Below, piece after piece: positions 23,935 to 32,475 of a stretch of 64,000 nucleotides of DNA. The stretch spans positions 365,329-429,328 of the forward strand of contig NZ_AOHO01000055.1 of the NCBI RefSeq assembly GCF_000342005.1. The letters are read 5' to 3'. This DNA is from Amycolatopsis decaplanina DSM 44594. Lineage in GTDB: Bacteria > Actinomycetota > Actinomycetes > Mycobacteriales > Pseudonocardiaceae. The notes beneath the pieces were generated by a model. The model was given only the letters and a program-made list of their open reading frames with translations, had not been told where the DNA came from and ran no database searches. How positions within the stretch are numbered: position 1 is the first letter of the stretch; each line of letters opens with the position of its first letter. Position numbers and translations under genes: made by a program.

Positions 23935-24060
23935 TTCGGTTTCTCCTCGGCTTCTCGGTGGTTCGTCGGATTGACCCCGGCCACCGGCCCGATGTGACAG
24001 CACGTCGCGTGAAGCACGTCACGCCCTGATGCGGCGCGTTCCCGTCACCATGTCACCGTT

Positions 24061-24080
24061 TTAGAACAAGCGCTCTGTTA
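24061..24080 (+). promoter_or_regulatory. TetR-type operator upstream of tetR-crotonase operon
   Basis: GAACAAGCGCTCTGTTAC lies 10-30 bases before the tetR ATG. Its outer AACA/TGTT arms and inner AGCGCT palindrome form an imperfect inverted repeat, typical of TetR autoregulatory sites. Confidence 0.45.
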
Positions 24081-24090
24081 CTCTCGCGCC

Positions 24091-24699
24091 ATGGCCCGCC
24101 CCCGCGTGCACGACCTGGACCGGCTGCTCGACGCGGCCGAGCGCCTCGTCGTCGAGGTCGGCGCCCCGGGCGTCACCGTCCGGTCGCTCGCGACCGCCGC
24201 GGGAGTGTCCAACGGCTCGATTTATCACGCCTTCGGCTCGCTCGGCGCGCTGCTGGCCCGTGTCTGGCTCCGCGCGGCAGGCGCGTTCCTCGACCTTCAG
24301 ACCGAACTGGCCGACCAGGCGGAAAACCCTGCCGCGGCGGTCGTCGCCGCCGCGAACGCACCGGCCGTGTTCGCCGGCCGAAGGCCGGAGGCCGCCCGCC
24401 TGCTCATCACGGTCAAGAAGGAGCACCTGCTCGGCCCGCAAGTCCCCCAAGACCTCGCCGGCGACCTCCTCGCACTCGACAAACGCCTGGTCGCGCTCCT
24501 CGTCATGCTCGCCGAACGGCTCTGGGGCAGGCGGGACGCACAGGCCGTCGAGGTGCTGACGACCTGCGTGGTCGACCTGCCGACGGCCCTGTTCCGCCGC
24601 GCCTTTACCGCGGGTGAGCCGATCTCCGAAGACTCCCGGGCCCGGCTCTCCGCCGCGGTTCACGCCATACTCCTGCTCCCACCCCCACGGAAGGACTGA
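24091..24699 (+). CDS. TetR-family regulator
   Basis: A 202-residue TetR protein. The helix-turn-helix lies at residues ~9-52 (LLDAAERLVVEVGAPGVTVRSLATAAGVSNGSIYHAFGSLGALLA). It is followed one base later by a crotonase-fold gene, so it probably regulates that lipid or CoA-thioester step. The effector is unknown. Confidence 0.85.
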   Translation: MARPRVHDLDRLLDAAERLVVEVGAPGVTVRSLATAAGVSNGSIYHAFGSLGALLARVWLRAAGAFLDLQTELADQAENPAAAVVAAANAPAVFAGRRPEAARLLITVKKEHLLGPQVPQDLAGDLLALDKRLVALLVMLAERLWGRRDAQAVEVLTTCVVDLPTALFRRAFTAGEPISEDSRARLSAAVHAILLLPPPRKD

Positions 24700-24700
24700 C

Positions 24701-25357
24701 ATGCCCACTCTTCGCCACGACGCCCCGGTGTTCCTGCTGGACCTCGGCGATGACGAGAACCGTTTCTCGCCGTCCTGGCTGGAAACCGTCCACTCCCAGC
24801 TGGACACCGTCGTCGCCTATCCGGATCCGGCGGTGCTGGTCACCGTCGGATCCGGGAAGTTCTACTCGAACGGCCTCGACCTCGACTGGCTCACCAGCAA
24901 CCCCGCCCAGGCCGCGCAGTACGTCGCCGACGTCCACGAACTGCTGGCCCGTGTGCTCACCCTCGGCGTGCACACGGTCGCCGCGATCAACGGGCACGCC
25001 TTCGGCGCCGGGGCCATGCTGGCGATGGCGCACGACTTCCGGGTCATGCGCGCCGACCGCGGGTTCTTCTGCTTTCCCGAAGCGGATATCAACATCCCGT
25101 TCACGCCGGGGATGGCGGCGCTGATCCAGGGCAAGATCACCCCCGCCGCCGCGGTCGCGTCGATGACCACGGGACGGCGGTTCGGCGGCACGGACGCGCG
25201 GGATCTGGGGCTCGTGGACGCCGTCGCCGAGAAGCCCGTGCTGCTGGAGTACGCCGCCGACCTCGTCCGCCCGCTCGCCGGGAAGGACCGCGGCGCACTG
25301 TCCGCGATCAAGACGACGATGTTCACCACGGCCGTCACCGCGCTTCGGGCCAAGTAG
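24701..25357 (+). CDS. Enoyl-CoA hydratase/isomerase family protein
   Basis: A 218-residue crotonase. The oxyanion-hole segment is GSGKFYSNGLDLDWL and the second is INGHAFGAGAMLAMAHDFRVM. It is short at the C-terminus compared with canonical hydratases, resembling plant and actinobacterial delta3,delta2-enoyl-CoA isomerases. GGAAGGA precedes the ATG, one base after tetR. Confidence 0.8.
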   Translation: MPTLRHDAPVFLLDLGDDENRFSPSWLETVHSQLDTVVAYPDPAVLVTVGSGKFYSNGLDLDWLTSNPAQAAQYVADVHELLARVLTLGVHTVAAINGHAFGAGAMLAMAHDFRVMRADRGFFCFPEADINIPFTPGMAALIQGKITPAAAVASMTTGRRFGGTDARDLGLVDAVAEKPVLLEYAADLVRPLAGKDRGALSAIKTTMFTTAVTALRAK

Positions 25358-25362
25358 AAGTC

Positions 25363-26415
25363 GTGCGCACCGACGACACGGCGTTCGATCGCCTCGTCGA
25401 GCCGCTGCGCCGCGAGCTGCACGCCCACTGTTACCGCCTGCTCGGCTCGGCCCACGACGCCGACGACGCCCTGCAAGACGCGCTCCTGCGAGCCTGGCGG
25501 GGGATGGACCGGTTCGAGAGTCGCAGCTCCATGCGCACCTGGCTCTACACCATCGTCACCCGCACCTGCCTGGACATCGCGGCCGCACGCGGCAAACGGG
25601 CCCTGCCGATGGACCTGGGCCCGTCGAGCGAGCGAGTCGCGCTCGACGACGCCCCGGCGACCGAGGTGGCGTGGCTCGGTCCGTACCCTGACGCGCCGGA
25701 CGTCCGGTACGAGCGGAGAGAGGCCATCGAGCTGGCGTTCGTCGCCGCGCTGCAGCACCTGCCGGGCAACCAGCGGGCCGCCCTCGTGCTCTTCGAAGTC
25801 CTCGGCTTCTCCGCCGCCGAAATCGCGTCCATAATGGACACTTCGGTCGCGGCGGTGAACAGCGCGCTGCAACGCGCGCGGGCGATCGTGGCCGAAAAGG
25901 TCCCGTCGCCCGGGCGGCAGCAGACGTCGCGGAAGCTAGAAGACACCCGGGTGCGCGAGATCGCTGCGGATTTCGCCTCGGCACTGGAACGTGGCGACGC
26001 CGACGCGCTCGTGGCGTTGCTGACCAAGGACGTCACCTGGTCCATGCCACCGCTCAGGCGGTGGTACAGCGGCATCGACGCCGTGTCCGCCTTCGCCGTC
26101 GCGGTCCCGCTCGGCCGGTGCCCGAGCTGGCGCACCGAGGTCATCACCGCCAACGGGCAGCCCGCCGTCGCCTGCTACCTGGGCGAATCGGCCGACACCA
26201 TCCACCGCGCCTGGTCCATCAACGTGCTGTCCTTCCGAGACGATCGGATCCGCGAGATCACCTCGTTCCTCGACGCGGACCTGTTCGCGAAGTTCGATCT
26301 TCCCCCGGCGAAGGCCGTACAGAGCCGTGACGTGGCGCGGGCGGCCGGTGCCAAGGCGATCGAAATCCCGGGCGCCGATCACAACGACCCGGCGTTGTCC
26401 ACGGGCCGGAGCTGA
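25363..26415 (+). CDS. SigG-type ECF sigma factor with C-terminal SnoaL domain
   Basis: A 350-residue extracytoplasmic-function sigma factor. Sigma region 2 is at ~7-75 (LLGSAHDADDALQDALLRAWRG, RTWLYTIVTRTCLD) and region 4 at ~125-180 (LPGNQRAALVLFEVLGFSAAEIASIMDTSVAAVNSALQRAR). A SnoaL-like sensor domain follows from ~195 to 310. The last ~30 residues (ARAAGAKAIEIPGADHNDPALSTG) do not belong to this family but look like the end of an alpha/beta hydrolase. No anti-sigma gene is adjacent, as is usual for this group. Confidence 0.85.
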   Translation: MRTDDTAFDRLVEPLRRELHAHCYRLLGSAHDADDALQDALLRAWRGMDRFESRSSMRTWLYTIVTRTCLDIAAARGKRALPMDLGPSSERVALDDAPATEVAWLGPYPDAPDVRYERREAIELAFVAALQHLPGNQRAALVLFEVLGFSAAEIASIMDTSVAAVNSALQRARAIVAEKVPSPGRQQTSRKLEDTRVREIAADFASALERGDADALVALLTKDVTWSMPPLRRWYSGIDAVSAFAVAVPLGRCPSWRTEVITANGQPAVACYLGESADTIHRAWSINVLSFRDDRIREITSFLDADLFAKFDLPPAKAVQSRDVARAAGAKAIEIPGADHNDPALSTGRS

Positions 26416-26444
26416 TCGACGTCATCGCGGGCGCGATCCGCTGA
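26319..26444 (+). pseudogene. Relic of an alpha/beta-hydrolase C-terminus fused to the sigma gene
   Basis: The codons for AAGAKAIEIPGADHNDPALSTG end the sigma factor. A shift of one base then continues GPELIDVIAGAIR to a stop at 26442-26444. Joined, they read like a hydrolase C-terminus, where IPGADH carries the catalytic His. A deletion seems to have joined the sigma gene to the end of a vanished downstream hydrolase gene, with a later frameshift. Confidence 0.55.
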
Positions 26445-26449
26445 GGGAC

Positions 26450-27436
26450 TCAGGCCCGCCGCGCGCTCCGGCGCAGTGACAGGGAATGGCCGGGGTTGAG
26501 TTTGCGGCCGAGGCGGTCGGCCTTGGGCCACCGGACGTCGGTCGCCCAGCCCGCTTTCTCGAACAGCCAGATCAGCCGCGCGGAGATGTCGAGCTGGCCG
26601 CGGCGGACGCCGTGCCGGGCGCCGGTGGGGTCGGCGTGGTGGGAGTTGTGCCAGGATTCGCCCATCGAGGCGATGGCGAGCGGCCAGAAGTTCGCGGATT
26701 TGTCGCGGGCGGCGAACGGACGGTCACCGATCAGGTGACACAGCGAGTTCACCGACCAGGTGACGTGGTGCAGCAGCGCCACGCGGACGAGACTCGCCCA
26801 GAAGAACGCGGTGACCGCGCCCCACCACGACAAGGTGATCACGCCGCCGAGGACGGCGGGCGCGAGCAGCGTCACGACGGTGAGCAGCGGGAACAGGCGG
26901 TCGACGCGGGCGATGTCGCGATCGGCGAGCAGGTCCGGGGCGAACCGCCGCGCGTTGGTCTTCTCGCGCTCGAACAGCCACCCCATATGGGCGTGCCAGA
27001 AGCCGCGGGCCAGCGCGGCCGGGCCGGTGCCGAACCGCCACGGGGAGTGCGGATCGCCCTCACGGTCGGCGAAGGCGTGATGGCGCCGGTGGTCGGCCAC
27101 CCAGCCGATGACCGTGCCTTGCATGGCCATGCTGCCGGCGACCGCGAGGGCGATCCGCAGGCCACGGTTGGCCTTGAAGGCGCCGTGAGTGAAGTAGCGG
27201 TGGAAACCGATGGTCACACCTAGGCCGGTGAGGAAGTAGAACCCGGCCGCCAGGCCGAGATCCACCCAGCCGAGGCCCCAACCCCACGCGAAGGGGACGG
27301 AGGCTGCCAGTGCCAGCAGGGGTACTACCGCGAACAACTTGACGAGAAGGTTTTCGGTACGGGACTGCTCCCCGGACAGGAGGGGCTGCGGCGTCTGCCG
27401 TTCTTCACTGTCCGGGGGTCTGAGAACTGAGGTCAT
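26450..27436 (-). CDS. Acyl-CoA/fatty acid delta-9-type desaturase
   Basis: A 328-residue integral-membrane di-iron desaturase. The three histidine boxes are HRYFTH, HRRHH and HNSHH, with two paired transmembrane segments before box 1 and between boxes 2 and 3. It should insert a double bond in acyl chains to tune membrane fluidity. ATG 27436 gives a normal N-terminus; the upstream in-frame extension is not convincing. Confidence 0.9.
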   Translation of the reverse strand: MTSVLRPPDSEERQTPQPLLSGEQSRTENLLVKLFAVVPLLALAASVPFAWGWGLGWVDLGLAAGFYFLTGLGVTIGFHRYFTHGAFKANRGLRIALAVAGSMAMQGTVIGWVADHRRHHAFADREGDPHSPWRFGTGPAALARGFWHAHMGWLFEREKTNARRFAPDLLADRDIARVDRLFPLLTVVTLLAPAVLGGVITLSWWGAVTAFFWASLVRVALLHHVTWSVNSLCHLIGDRPFAARDKSANFWPLAIASMGESWHNSHHADPTGARHGVRRGQLDISARLIWLFEKAGWATDVRWPKADRLGRKLNPGHSLSLRRSARRA

Positions 27437-27859
27437 GTCGCCGTTTCTTGTCGATGGCCGAGGCATGTGCCCGGCTGCGAAAGCCTGGGGCACGACGCGG
27501 CGCACGAAGGCATGCCCGCGACGAATTCTGCGCGAGCGTGCTGGGACAACACGACACCCAAAACGTTGGACTGGCCCGTTCAACGAACGGCGTCGGCCGA
27601 TGGTTCCGGTGCGGGGTAAGAGGGTTCGCGAAAAAGATCCACGTATCGCTCGCCCTGGGGAGCGGTCGGGTCGTATCGCTCGGTCTGTGCCTCGAGCGGA
27701 TGACTGAACAGCGCACTGTCCGTGCTGTGAGTTTTGACGGTGAAACCTTTCGAAGGGGACCGCTGGTTCGCGGTCTTCGGCGAGGCCCGGGGACGATTTC
27801 CCGCCGCCTCGCACTGGATCGGCGTCACGCTGTGACAGCGCCGCCACCGACCACGGTAC
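27437..27859. other. Gap without a convincing gene
   Basis: About 420 bases between the desaturase start and the oxidoreductase-hemerythrin terminator. Open frames here are Arg-rich, have no ribosome site and show no recognisable domain. It presumably holds the desaturase promoter and leader. I see no clear -35/-10 pair. Confidence 0.5.
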
Positions 27860-27888
27860 ACGCCCCGGGGCCGAAACCCCAGGGCGTC
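27860..27888 (-). terminator. Hairpin downstream of the oxidoreductase-hemerythrin gene
   Basis: ACGCCC and GGGG arms pair with CCCC and GGGCGT, with one mismatch and a 6-base loop, 9 bases beyond the stop of the minus-strand gene. Confidence 0.55.
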
Positions 27889-27896
27889 CACCCCGA

Positions 27897-28748
27897 TCAG
27901 CCGGGAGCCGTCACGTTGAGCGCCGCCACGACGGCTCGCTCTTCGTGGGCGAAATGCGCTTCGAGCTTCCCCGCGAGCACGTCGAACTCGTCGCGCAAGC
28001 GCACAGGGTCGCTCTCGCCGTGGACGTAGGCCTCCACGAGCTCACGGATCCGCTTCTGCAGCTCCGCGACGACGACGTGGTCCTCCCCGAGCTTGGTCAA
28101 CACCGGCGCGAGGGCGGGAAAGCGTTGCGCCAGCATGGGAAACGCGCCCATGTCCTCACCGGTGTGATGCTTGGTCAGCGCCTCACAGAATGAAACACAA
28201 TGCGCCCGCAAGGATTTCTCCATGGTGAGCACGCCCGCACGACCGGCCACGAGGTCGTCCACCCCGGCGCGCAACGTCTTGAGTTCCTCTCGCAGCCACT
28301 CGTGGACCTCCACCAGGAAATCCCCCATCCCCCGCACCCGGTCGTCGATCCGGTGCAAGATCACGACAGGCAGCTCCCGAGTCGTTTTCGCCTGATACTC
28401 GGCGAAACCCGGCTCCGCGGCGACGACCTTCACGAACAACGCGTCACGCTCCGCCGCGGGCGGAATGGCCGCGATCGCCTCATAGGTCTCGGTCCCCGTC
28501 TCGATCGTGACCCGATGGTCACGCCGGATGTTGTGGTACCAGCCCGGATGCGCCGGCGCCCCCATGTTCGAAGCGACGACGACGGTCTTGCCGTCGATAT
28601 CGAGATACCCCAACGGATTCGTCCGCCGCCTACCGCTCTTGGCACCGGTGGTGGTGAGCAGGATCAGCTTCCATCCCTCGAACATGCCGCCGAGCTCTCC
28701 GTTACTTCGCCTGAGTTCCTCGATCACCTGGTCGTTGAAGCCGGTCAA
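27897..28748 (-). CDS. Deazaflavin (F420)-dependent nitroreductase-family oxidoreductase fused to hemerythrin
   Basis: A 283-residue two-domain protein. Residues 1-130 match the Ddn family (FEGWKLILLTTTGAKSGRRRTNPLGYL, ASNMGAPAHPGWYHNIRRDHRVTIETG, AERDALFVKVVAAEPGFAEYQAKTTRELPVVIL). Residues ~140-280 form a hemerythrin-like helical bundle with HxxxE-type ligands (CEALTKHHTGEDMGAFPML, LGEDHVVV, LEAHFAHEERAVVAAL). It may pair F420 redox chemistry with oxygen, NO or iron sensing. A TTG start at 28748 is chosen because AAAGGA precedes it and the N-terminus MTGFNDQVIEELR fits the family. Confidence 0.8.
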   Translation of the reverse strand: MTGFNDQVIEELRRSNGELGGMFEGWKLILLTTTGAKSGRRRTNPLGYLDIDGKTVVVASNMGAPAHPGWYHNIRRDHRVTIETGTETYEAIAAIPPAAERDALFVKVVAAEPGFAEYQAKTTRELPVVILHRIDDRVRGMGDFLVEVHEWLREELKTLRAGVDDLVAGRAGVLTMEKSLRAHCVSFCEALTKHHTGEDMGAFPMLAQRFPALAPVLTKLGEDHVVVAELQKRIRELVEAYVHGESDPVRLRDEFDVLAGKLEAHFAHEERAVVAALNVTAPG

Positions 28749-29147
28749 TGCGTTCCTTTCCCATCGATGTGTCGACAGGAGGGCGCGGAACCACCACCGG
28801 AAGAGAGCACACGAGCCTGGACGCGCCCGGCTTTCGAGCGCACCGCACGGAGGCGTCATCCCACGACGTGGGGATGAGTGAATGCGAGAGACGGTGTGTG
28901 CCGATCTCTGGTGGCCGAGTAGCCGCTACCTCCATGCGTAGGCCCATACGGGGCTCGGGAACGACGTTAGCACGGGGCCGGGCTGACGCGCACCTGCCTT
29001 GCTTCCTCAACGCTCTTCGCGGCTTTAAAGGCGCTTCGCCGCCTTAAGAATACTTCACATTCTTCGCTTCGCTTCTATTTCATGCATTTTTGCCCACTAG
29101 GCCGATAGGGCTAGCGCAGGTGTTCGATTCGGAGTAATGTCGATGTC
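28749..29147. other. AT-richer gap with promoter potential
   Basis: About 400 bases with no convincing gene. From ~28995 to 29090 the composition is markedly richer in A+T than its surroundings, with runs such as TTTAAAGGCG, CCGCCTTAAG and TTCATGCATTTTT. The first two form a small hairpin. The AT-rich part probably holds the promoter of the HNH nuclease gene. Confidence 0.45.
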
Positions 29148-30404
29148 GTGGCCAGCGACAACAGACCCGAGACGACGTGCACCGAGTGGTGGCGTGTCGA
29201 TACGGCGACGCTGCATGCCCGTAAGCAGGAATTGGAAGTGCTGAAGCGTCAAGCGGATGCCGAACAGAATGCGATCCTGGCGGAAATCAACGCGCGCGGG
29301 GTTCGGGGATGTTCAGGTCATTCGACGTTGGCGGCGATGATTTTCGAGGATTTCCATGTCACGGACAAGGAAGCCAGTGCCCGCGCCGACCGCGTGCTGG
29401 CGCTGCATCCCGGCGTGGAGGTAGGCGGCGGTGTCGTTCCACCCCTGGCGCCCCTCACCGCCGAAGCCGCGGCCGAGGGCGCGATCGGCGGCAGCCAGAT
29501 CGACGCGATCATCCGTACCCTCGCGCGGATTCCTTCGAGCGTGCCGGAAGAGGACGTGCGGAGCGGGGAGAAGATCCTCGTCGACCTCGCCCGGCAGGCG
29601 GGGCCACGGCAGATCGCCCGCGCCGGGCGCCGTCTGCTGGACAAACTCGACCCGGACGGCAAAGAACCCCGCAACGAGGACCCGAAGGACACCCGACCGG
29701 AGCTGCGGTTCGTCACACACCGCGACGGCACCCTCGGCCTCAAAGCGCGACTCGACCTCGAAACCTACGCACGCCTGAAGTCCGACCTCGACCCCATGGC
29801 CAAACCACACAAAGCCATCGACGGCGTCCGGGACTCCCGCACCCAGGACGAACGCTACGGCGACGCGTTCACCGACTACGTCCGGTTGAAAACCACCAGC
29901 CGGAATCTGCCCGGCCAGGCCGGGGAAGCGACGCACATCCTGGTCACCATGTCGTATGAGGACCTCATGCGCGATCTCGGGGAAGCCCACCTCGACCTCG
30001 TCGGGCCGATCAGCGCCACCGACGCCCGCATCCTCGCCTGCGACGCCCGCGTCCGCCCTGGCGTCCTCGGCACCGCAGGCGAACCCTTGGACATCGGCCG
30101 CTCGAAACGCACCGTGTCGCTGGCGCAGAAGTACGCGCTCACCATTCGCGACGGCGGCTGCGCGTTCCCCGGCTGCGACATGCCGGTACCGCGCTGCACC
30201 GCCCACCACATCGTTTTTTGGCGCCACCACGGCGAAACAAAGATCGACAACCTGGTGTTGTTGTGTACTCGGCATCACCGGTTGATCCACCACAGCGAAT
30301 GGAAAGTCCGCATCGCCCAAGACGGACTCCCCGAATTCACCCCACCCGCCTACCTCGACCCCACCGGAACCCCAAGACGCAACACCATGCACCTCCGGAC
30401 ATAA
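29148..30404 (+). CDS. DUF222 / 13E12-type HNH endonuclease
   Basis: A 418-residue protein. The N-terminal two thirds is the DUF222 (13E12 repeat) domain common in mycobacteria and relatives. The C-terminal HNH nuclease motif is RDGGCAFPGCDMPVPRCTAHHIVFWRHHGETKIDNLVLLCTRHHRLIHHSEW, with zinc-binding Cys pairs and the catalytic HH/N/H. Members are often multicopy and patchily distributed, and their role is unclear. No flanking repeats or partner genes mark it as mobile here. GTG start. Confidence 0.85.
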   Translation: MASDNRPETTCTEWWRVDTATLHARKQELEVLKRQADAEQNAILAEINARGVRGCSGHSTLAAMIFEDFHVTDKEASARADRVLALHPGVEVGGGVVPPLAPLTAEAAAEGAIGGSQIDAIIRTLARIPSSVPEEDVRSGEKILVDLARQAGPRQIARAGRRLLDKLDPDGKEPRNEDPKDTRPELRFVTHRDGTLGLKARLDLETYARLKSDLDPMAKPHKAIDGVRDSRTQDERYGDAFTDYVRLKTTSRNLPGQAGEATHILVTMSYEDLMRDLGEAHLDLVGPISATDARILACDARVRPGVLGTAGEPLDIGRSKRTVSLAQKYALTIRDGGCAFPGCDMPVPRCTAHHIVFWRHHGETKIDNLVLLCTRHHRLIHHSEWKVRIAQDGLPEFTPPAYLDPTGTPRRNTMHLRT

Positions 30405-30442
30405 GCCGACCCCGTTGGGCTCAGTTGGTCGTGAGCGGCGAG

Positions 30443-30490
30443 CCTCGTGAGTGGTAAGGACGGTTAGAACCGTCCTTACCACTCACGAGG
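30443..30490. terminator. 23-bp perfect palindrome (CTCGTGAGTGGTAAGGACGG family)
   Basis: A perfect 23-bp stem with a 2-base loop follows the HNH gene by 39 bases. A copy with the same 22-bp arms occurs at 58243-58288, 28 kb away. It sits between convergent genes, so it can terminate both. It is also clearly a dispersed repeat. Confidence 0.8.
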
Positions 30491-30573
30491 CGAAGGGACT
30501 CACCTCGCATCGAATGCGGGGAAAGTCCCTTTCCCCGCCTGTCCCGAACGAACCGCGGCATCCGGCGGAGTCC

Positions 30574-31038
30574 CTAATCCAAGGCCAACTCCCCGACCAC
30601 CTGATCCCCGCTCTTCTCTCCTGTCAACCGGAACCCGAGCCTCAGGTAAAAGCGCTCGGGCCCGTCCTCGCCCGGGTGCCAGGAGGCGGTGAGGCGGTTG
30701 CCGCCCCGGCGGCGGATCTCGGCGGCCACGGCCCCGACCGCGAAACGGCCGTAGCCCCGGCCCTGCTCGACGGCCGCGATGTTGAGCCGCCACAGCCCTG
30801 AGCGGATGTCGGTGCCCGTGCCGTCACCCGCGAAGTCGATGCCCAGGAAGGCCATGAGGAAACCCACCAGCCGGTCGCCGTCGAAAATGAGTCGAGGCCA
30901 AGCGATGCCGGGGTACACATAGGCCTCGGCGAGGGACTTCACGACCGGCGCGACCAAATGGTTCTGATCCGGGTGGACCTTCAGCTCGATCGCGGCGTCG
31001 AAGTTGGCGGCCGTGACCTCGGCCAGCCGGAGTGTCAT
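30574..31038 (-). CDS. GNAT-family N-acetyltransferase
   Basis: A 154-residue GNAT protein of the diamine acetyltransferase-like group. It shows LRLAEVTAANFDAAIEL, the acetyl-CoA motif EQGRGYGRFAVGAVAAEIRRRG (Q/RxxGxG/A) and FYLRLGFRLTGE. The acceptor is unknown. It follows the phosphotransferase-like gene by 3 bases and is probably co-transcribed. Confidence 0.8.
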   Translation of the reverse strand: MTLRLAEVTAANFDAAIELKVHPDQNHLVAPVVKSLAEAYVYPGIAWPRLIFDGDRLVGFLMAFLGIDFAGDGTGTDIRSGLWRLNIAAVEQGRGYGRFAVGAVAAEIRRRGGNRLTASWHPGEDGPERFYLRLGFRLTGEKSGDQVVGELALD

Positions 31039-31041
31039 GCC

Positions 31042-31920
31042 CTAACCCCCCTCGTCCACCACGGCCCGGATCACGTGCCGCGCGTTTCCCGCCATGGCCT
31101 CGTTCGTCTCCCGGTAGTACGGCAATGCGATCAGCGCCTGCGAAAGAGTCCTCACGCGGCCGCGGCTCCAGGTCACGTCGTCCACGCCCAGGGCCTCCCG
31201 GAAGACTTCCCGCGCATCGGCGGGCAAGAGATTCCACGCCGGGAACAGGTCGCAGGCCGGATCGCCCGCGCCCATGCAGCCGAAATCGATCACTGCGGAG
31301 AGCCGATCGCCGTCCAACAGGAGGTTGCCCGGCATCAGGTCGGCGTGCAGCCACACCGGCGCCCCCTCCGGCTCCGGCGTCCGCAACGCGTCCTCCCAGA
31401 GAGCGAGGACGGCGTCGCAGTCGACGTTCTCTTCCGGAATCGTGCGCAGGTGTTCGATCGCCGACCGCGTCTCCGCGTCCAGCGTCGCGAGCGGTCCGCC
31501 GCGGTGTGCCTTCGGCGCCCGCGTCGGCGGAATGCGTCGCATCGCCAGCACGAACTCGGCCAGGTCTTCGGCAAGCGGCACGGGCAAGCCGAGCGCATCC
31601 GGCCGCGGATTCTCACCCGGCAGCCAGCGATATACCGACCATGGCCACGGGTAACCGTCCGCGGGCAGTCCTGCCCCGAGCACCTCGGGGATCGGCGTGG
31701 GCAGCCGTGACGCGATACGGGGCAGCCACTTCTGCTCCAGCGCCACGTCCTGCGCACCGCTCTTTGTCAGCGGCAACCGTACGACCATGTCGTCGCCCAG
31801 CCGGAACATGGCGTTGACCGTGCCACCGGACGGCCACCGTTCGACCGCCTGCCCATCCCACCGAGGGAACTGTGCCGCGATCAACTTCCGTACGAGGTTC
31901 TCGTCGACCACGACGGACAT
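31042..31920 (-). CDS. Aminoglycoside phosphotransferase (APH)-family protein
   Basis: A 292-residue APH/ChoK-fold kinase. It has the N-lobe GGTVNAMFRLGDDMVVRLP, the catalytic loop VWLHADLMPGNLLLD (Brenner HxDxxxxN) and the metal-binding IDFGCMGAGDPACDL. Members phosphorylate aminoglycosides, macrolides or metabolites. Resistance cannot be inferred without phylogeny. ATG 31920 is chosen; an extra in-frame ATG lies 24 bases upstream. Confidence 0.8.
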   Translation of the reverse strand: MSVVVDENLVRKLIAAQFPRWDGQAVERWPSGGTVNAMFRLGDDMVVRLPLTKSGAQDVALEQKWLPRIASRLPTPIPEVLGAGLPADGYPWPWSVYRWLPGENPRPDALGLPVPLAEDLAEFVLAMRRIPPTRAPKAHRGGPLATLDAETRSAIEHLRTIPEENVDCDAVLALWEDALRTPEPEGAPVWLHADLMPGNLLLDGDRLSAVIDFGCMGAGDPACDLFPAWNLLPADAREVFREALGVDDVTWSRGRVRTLSQALIALPYYRETNEAMAGNARHVIRAVVDEGG

Positions 31921-31947
31921 CCAACCACCGCCGGGCATCATCGAGCC

Positions 31948-32475
31948 ATGCCGATCCTCACCGGCCCGGAGCCGCTCACCCCGGAGACCACCATCCGTCC
32001 GGCCCGGCCGGGCGAGGAGGACGCCGTACTCGACCTCCTCGCCGAGGCCGCCGCCTGGCTGGCGGGCCGCGGGATCCATCAATGGCCGCAACGCTTTCCG
32101 CGGGAATCGGTACGCCACCAGATCCAGGTGGGCGAGGCGCTGCTGATCATCGGACGCCGCGAGCCGATCGCGACCTGCGTGGTGACCGAGGCGGATCCGG
32201 AACTCTGGGGCGTAACCGCGGAATCGGCCTACTATCTGGGCCGCCTCGCGGTGGCGCGGAAAGCGGCCGGGGCCGGGCCCGGGAACCGGATCATCGACTG
32301 GATCGGCGAGAAAGCCGCCGCGCGGGGCAAGGCCTTCGTCCGGGTGGCGACCACGAGGGACCACCCGGCCTTGCGCGGGCTTTACGCGCGTGCGGGCTTC
32401 GAGCACGTGGCGGACCCGCCCGCGGCTGAATGGCCCACCAGCCTTTACCAGCGGCGAGCGGCCGTCGGCCCGTGA
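31948..32475 (+). CDS. GNAT-family N-acetyltransferase
   Basis: A 175-residue GNAT protein: TTIRPARPGEEDAVLDLLAEAAAWLAGRGIHQW, YYLGRLAVARKAAGAGPGNRIIDWIGEKA and VRVATTRDHPALRGLYARAGFEHVADP. The acetyl-CoA loop is AGAGPGN. The substrate is unknown. It is divergent from the phosphotransferase-like gene, with starts 27 bases apart. Confidence 0.8.
   Translation: MPILTGPEPLTPETTIRPARPGEEDAVLDLLAEAAAWLAGRGIHQWPQRFPRESVRHQIQVGEALLIIGRREPIATCVVTEADPELWGVTAESAYYLGRLAVARKAAGAGPGNRIIDWIGEKAAARGKAFVRVATTRDHPALRGLYARAGFEHVADPPAAEWPTSLYQRRAAVGP

Noticed and set aside
27448..28029. Plus-strand open frame of 193 codons in the gap after the desaturase
   Set aside because: Cys/Arg-rich, no ribosome site, no domain, and it overlaps the end of a supported gene and its terminator.
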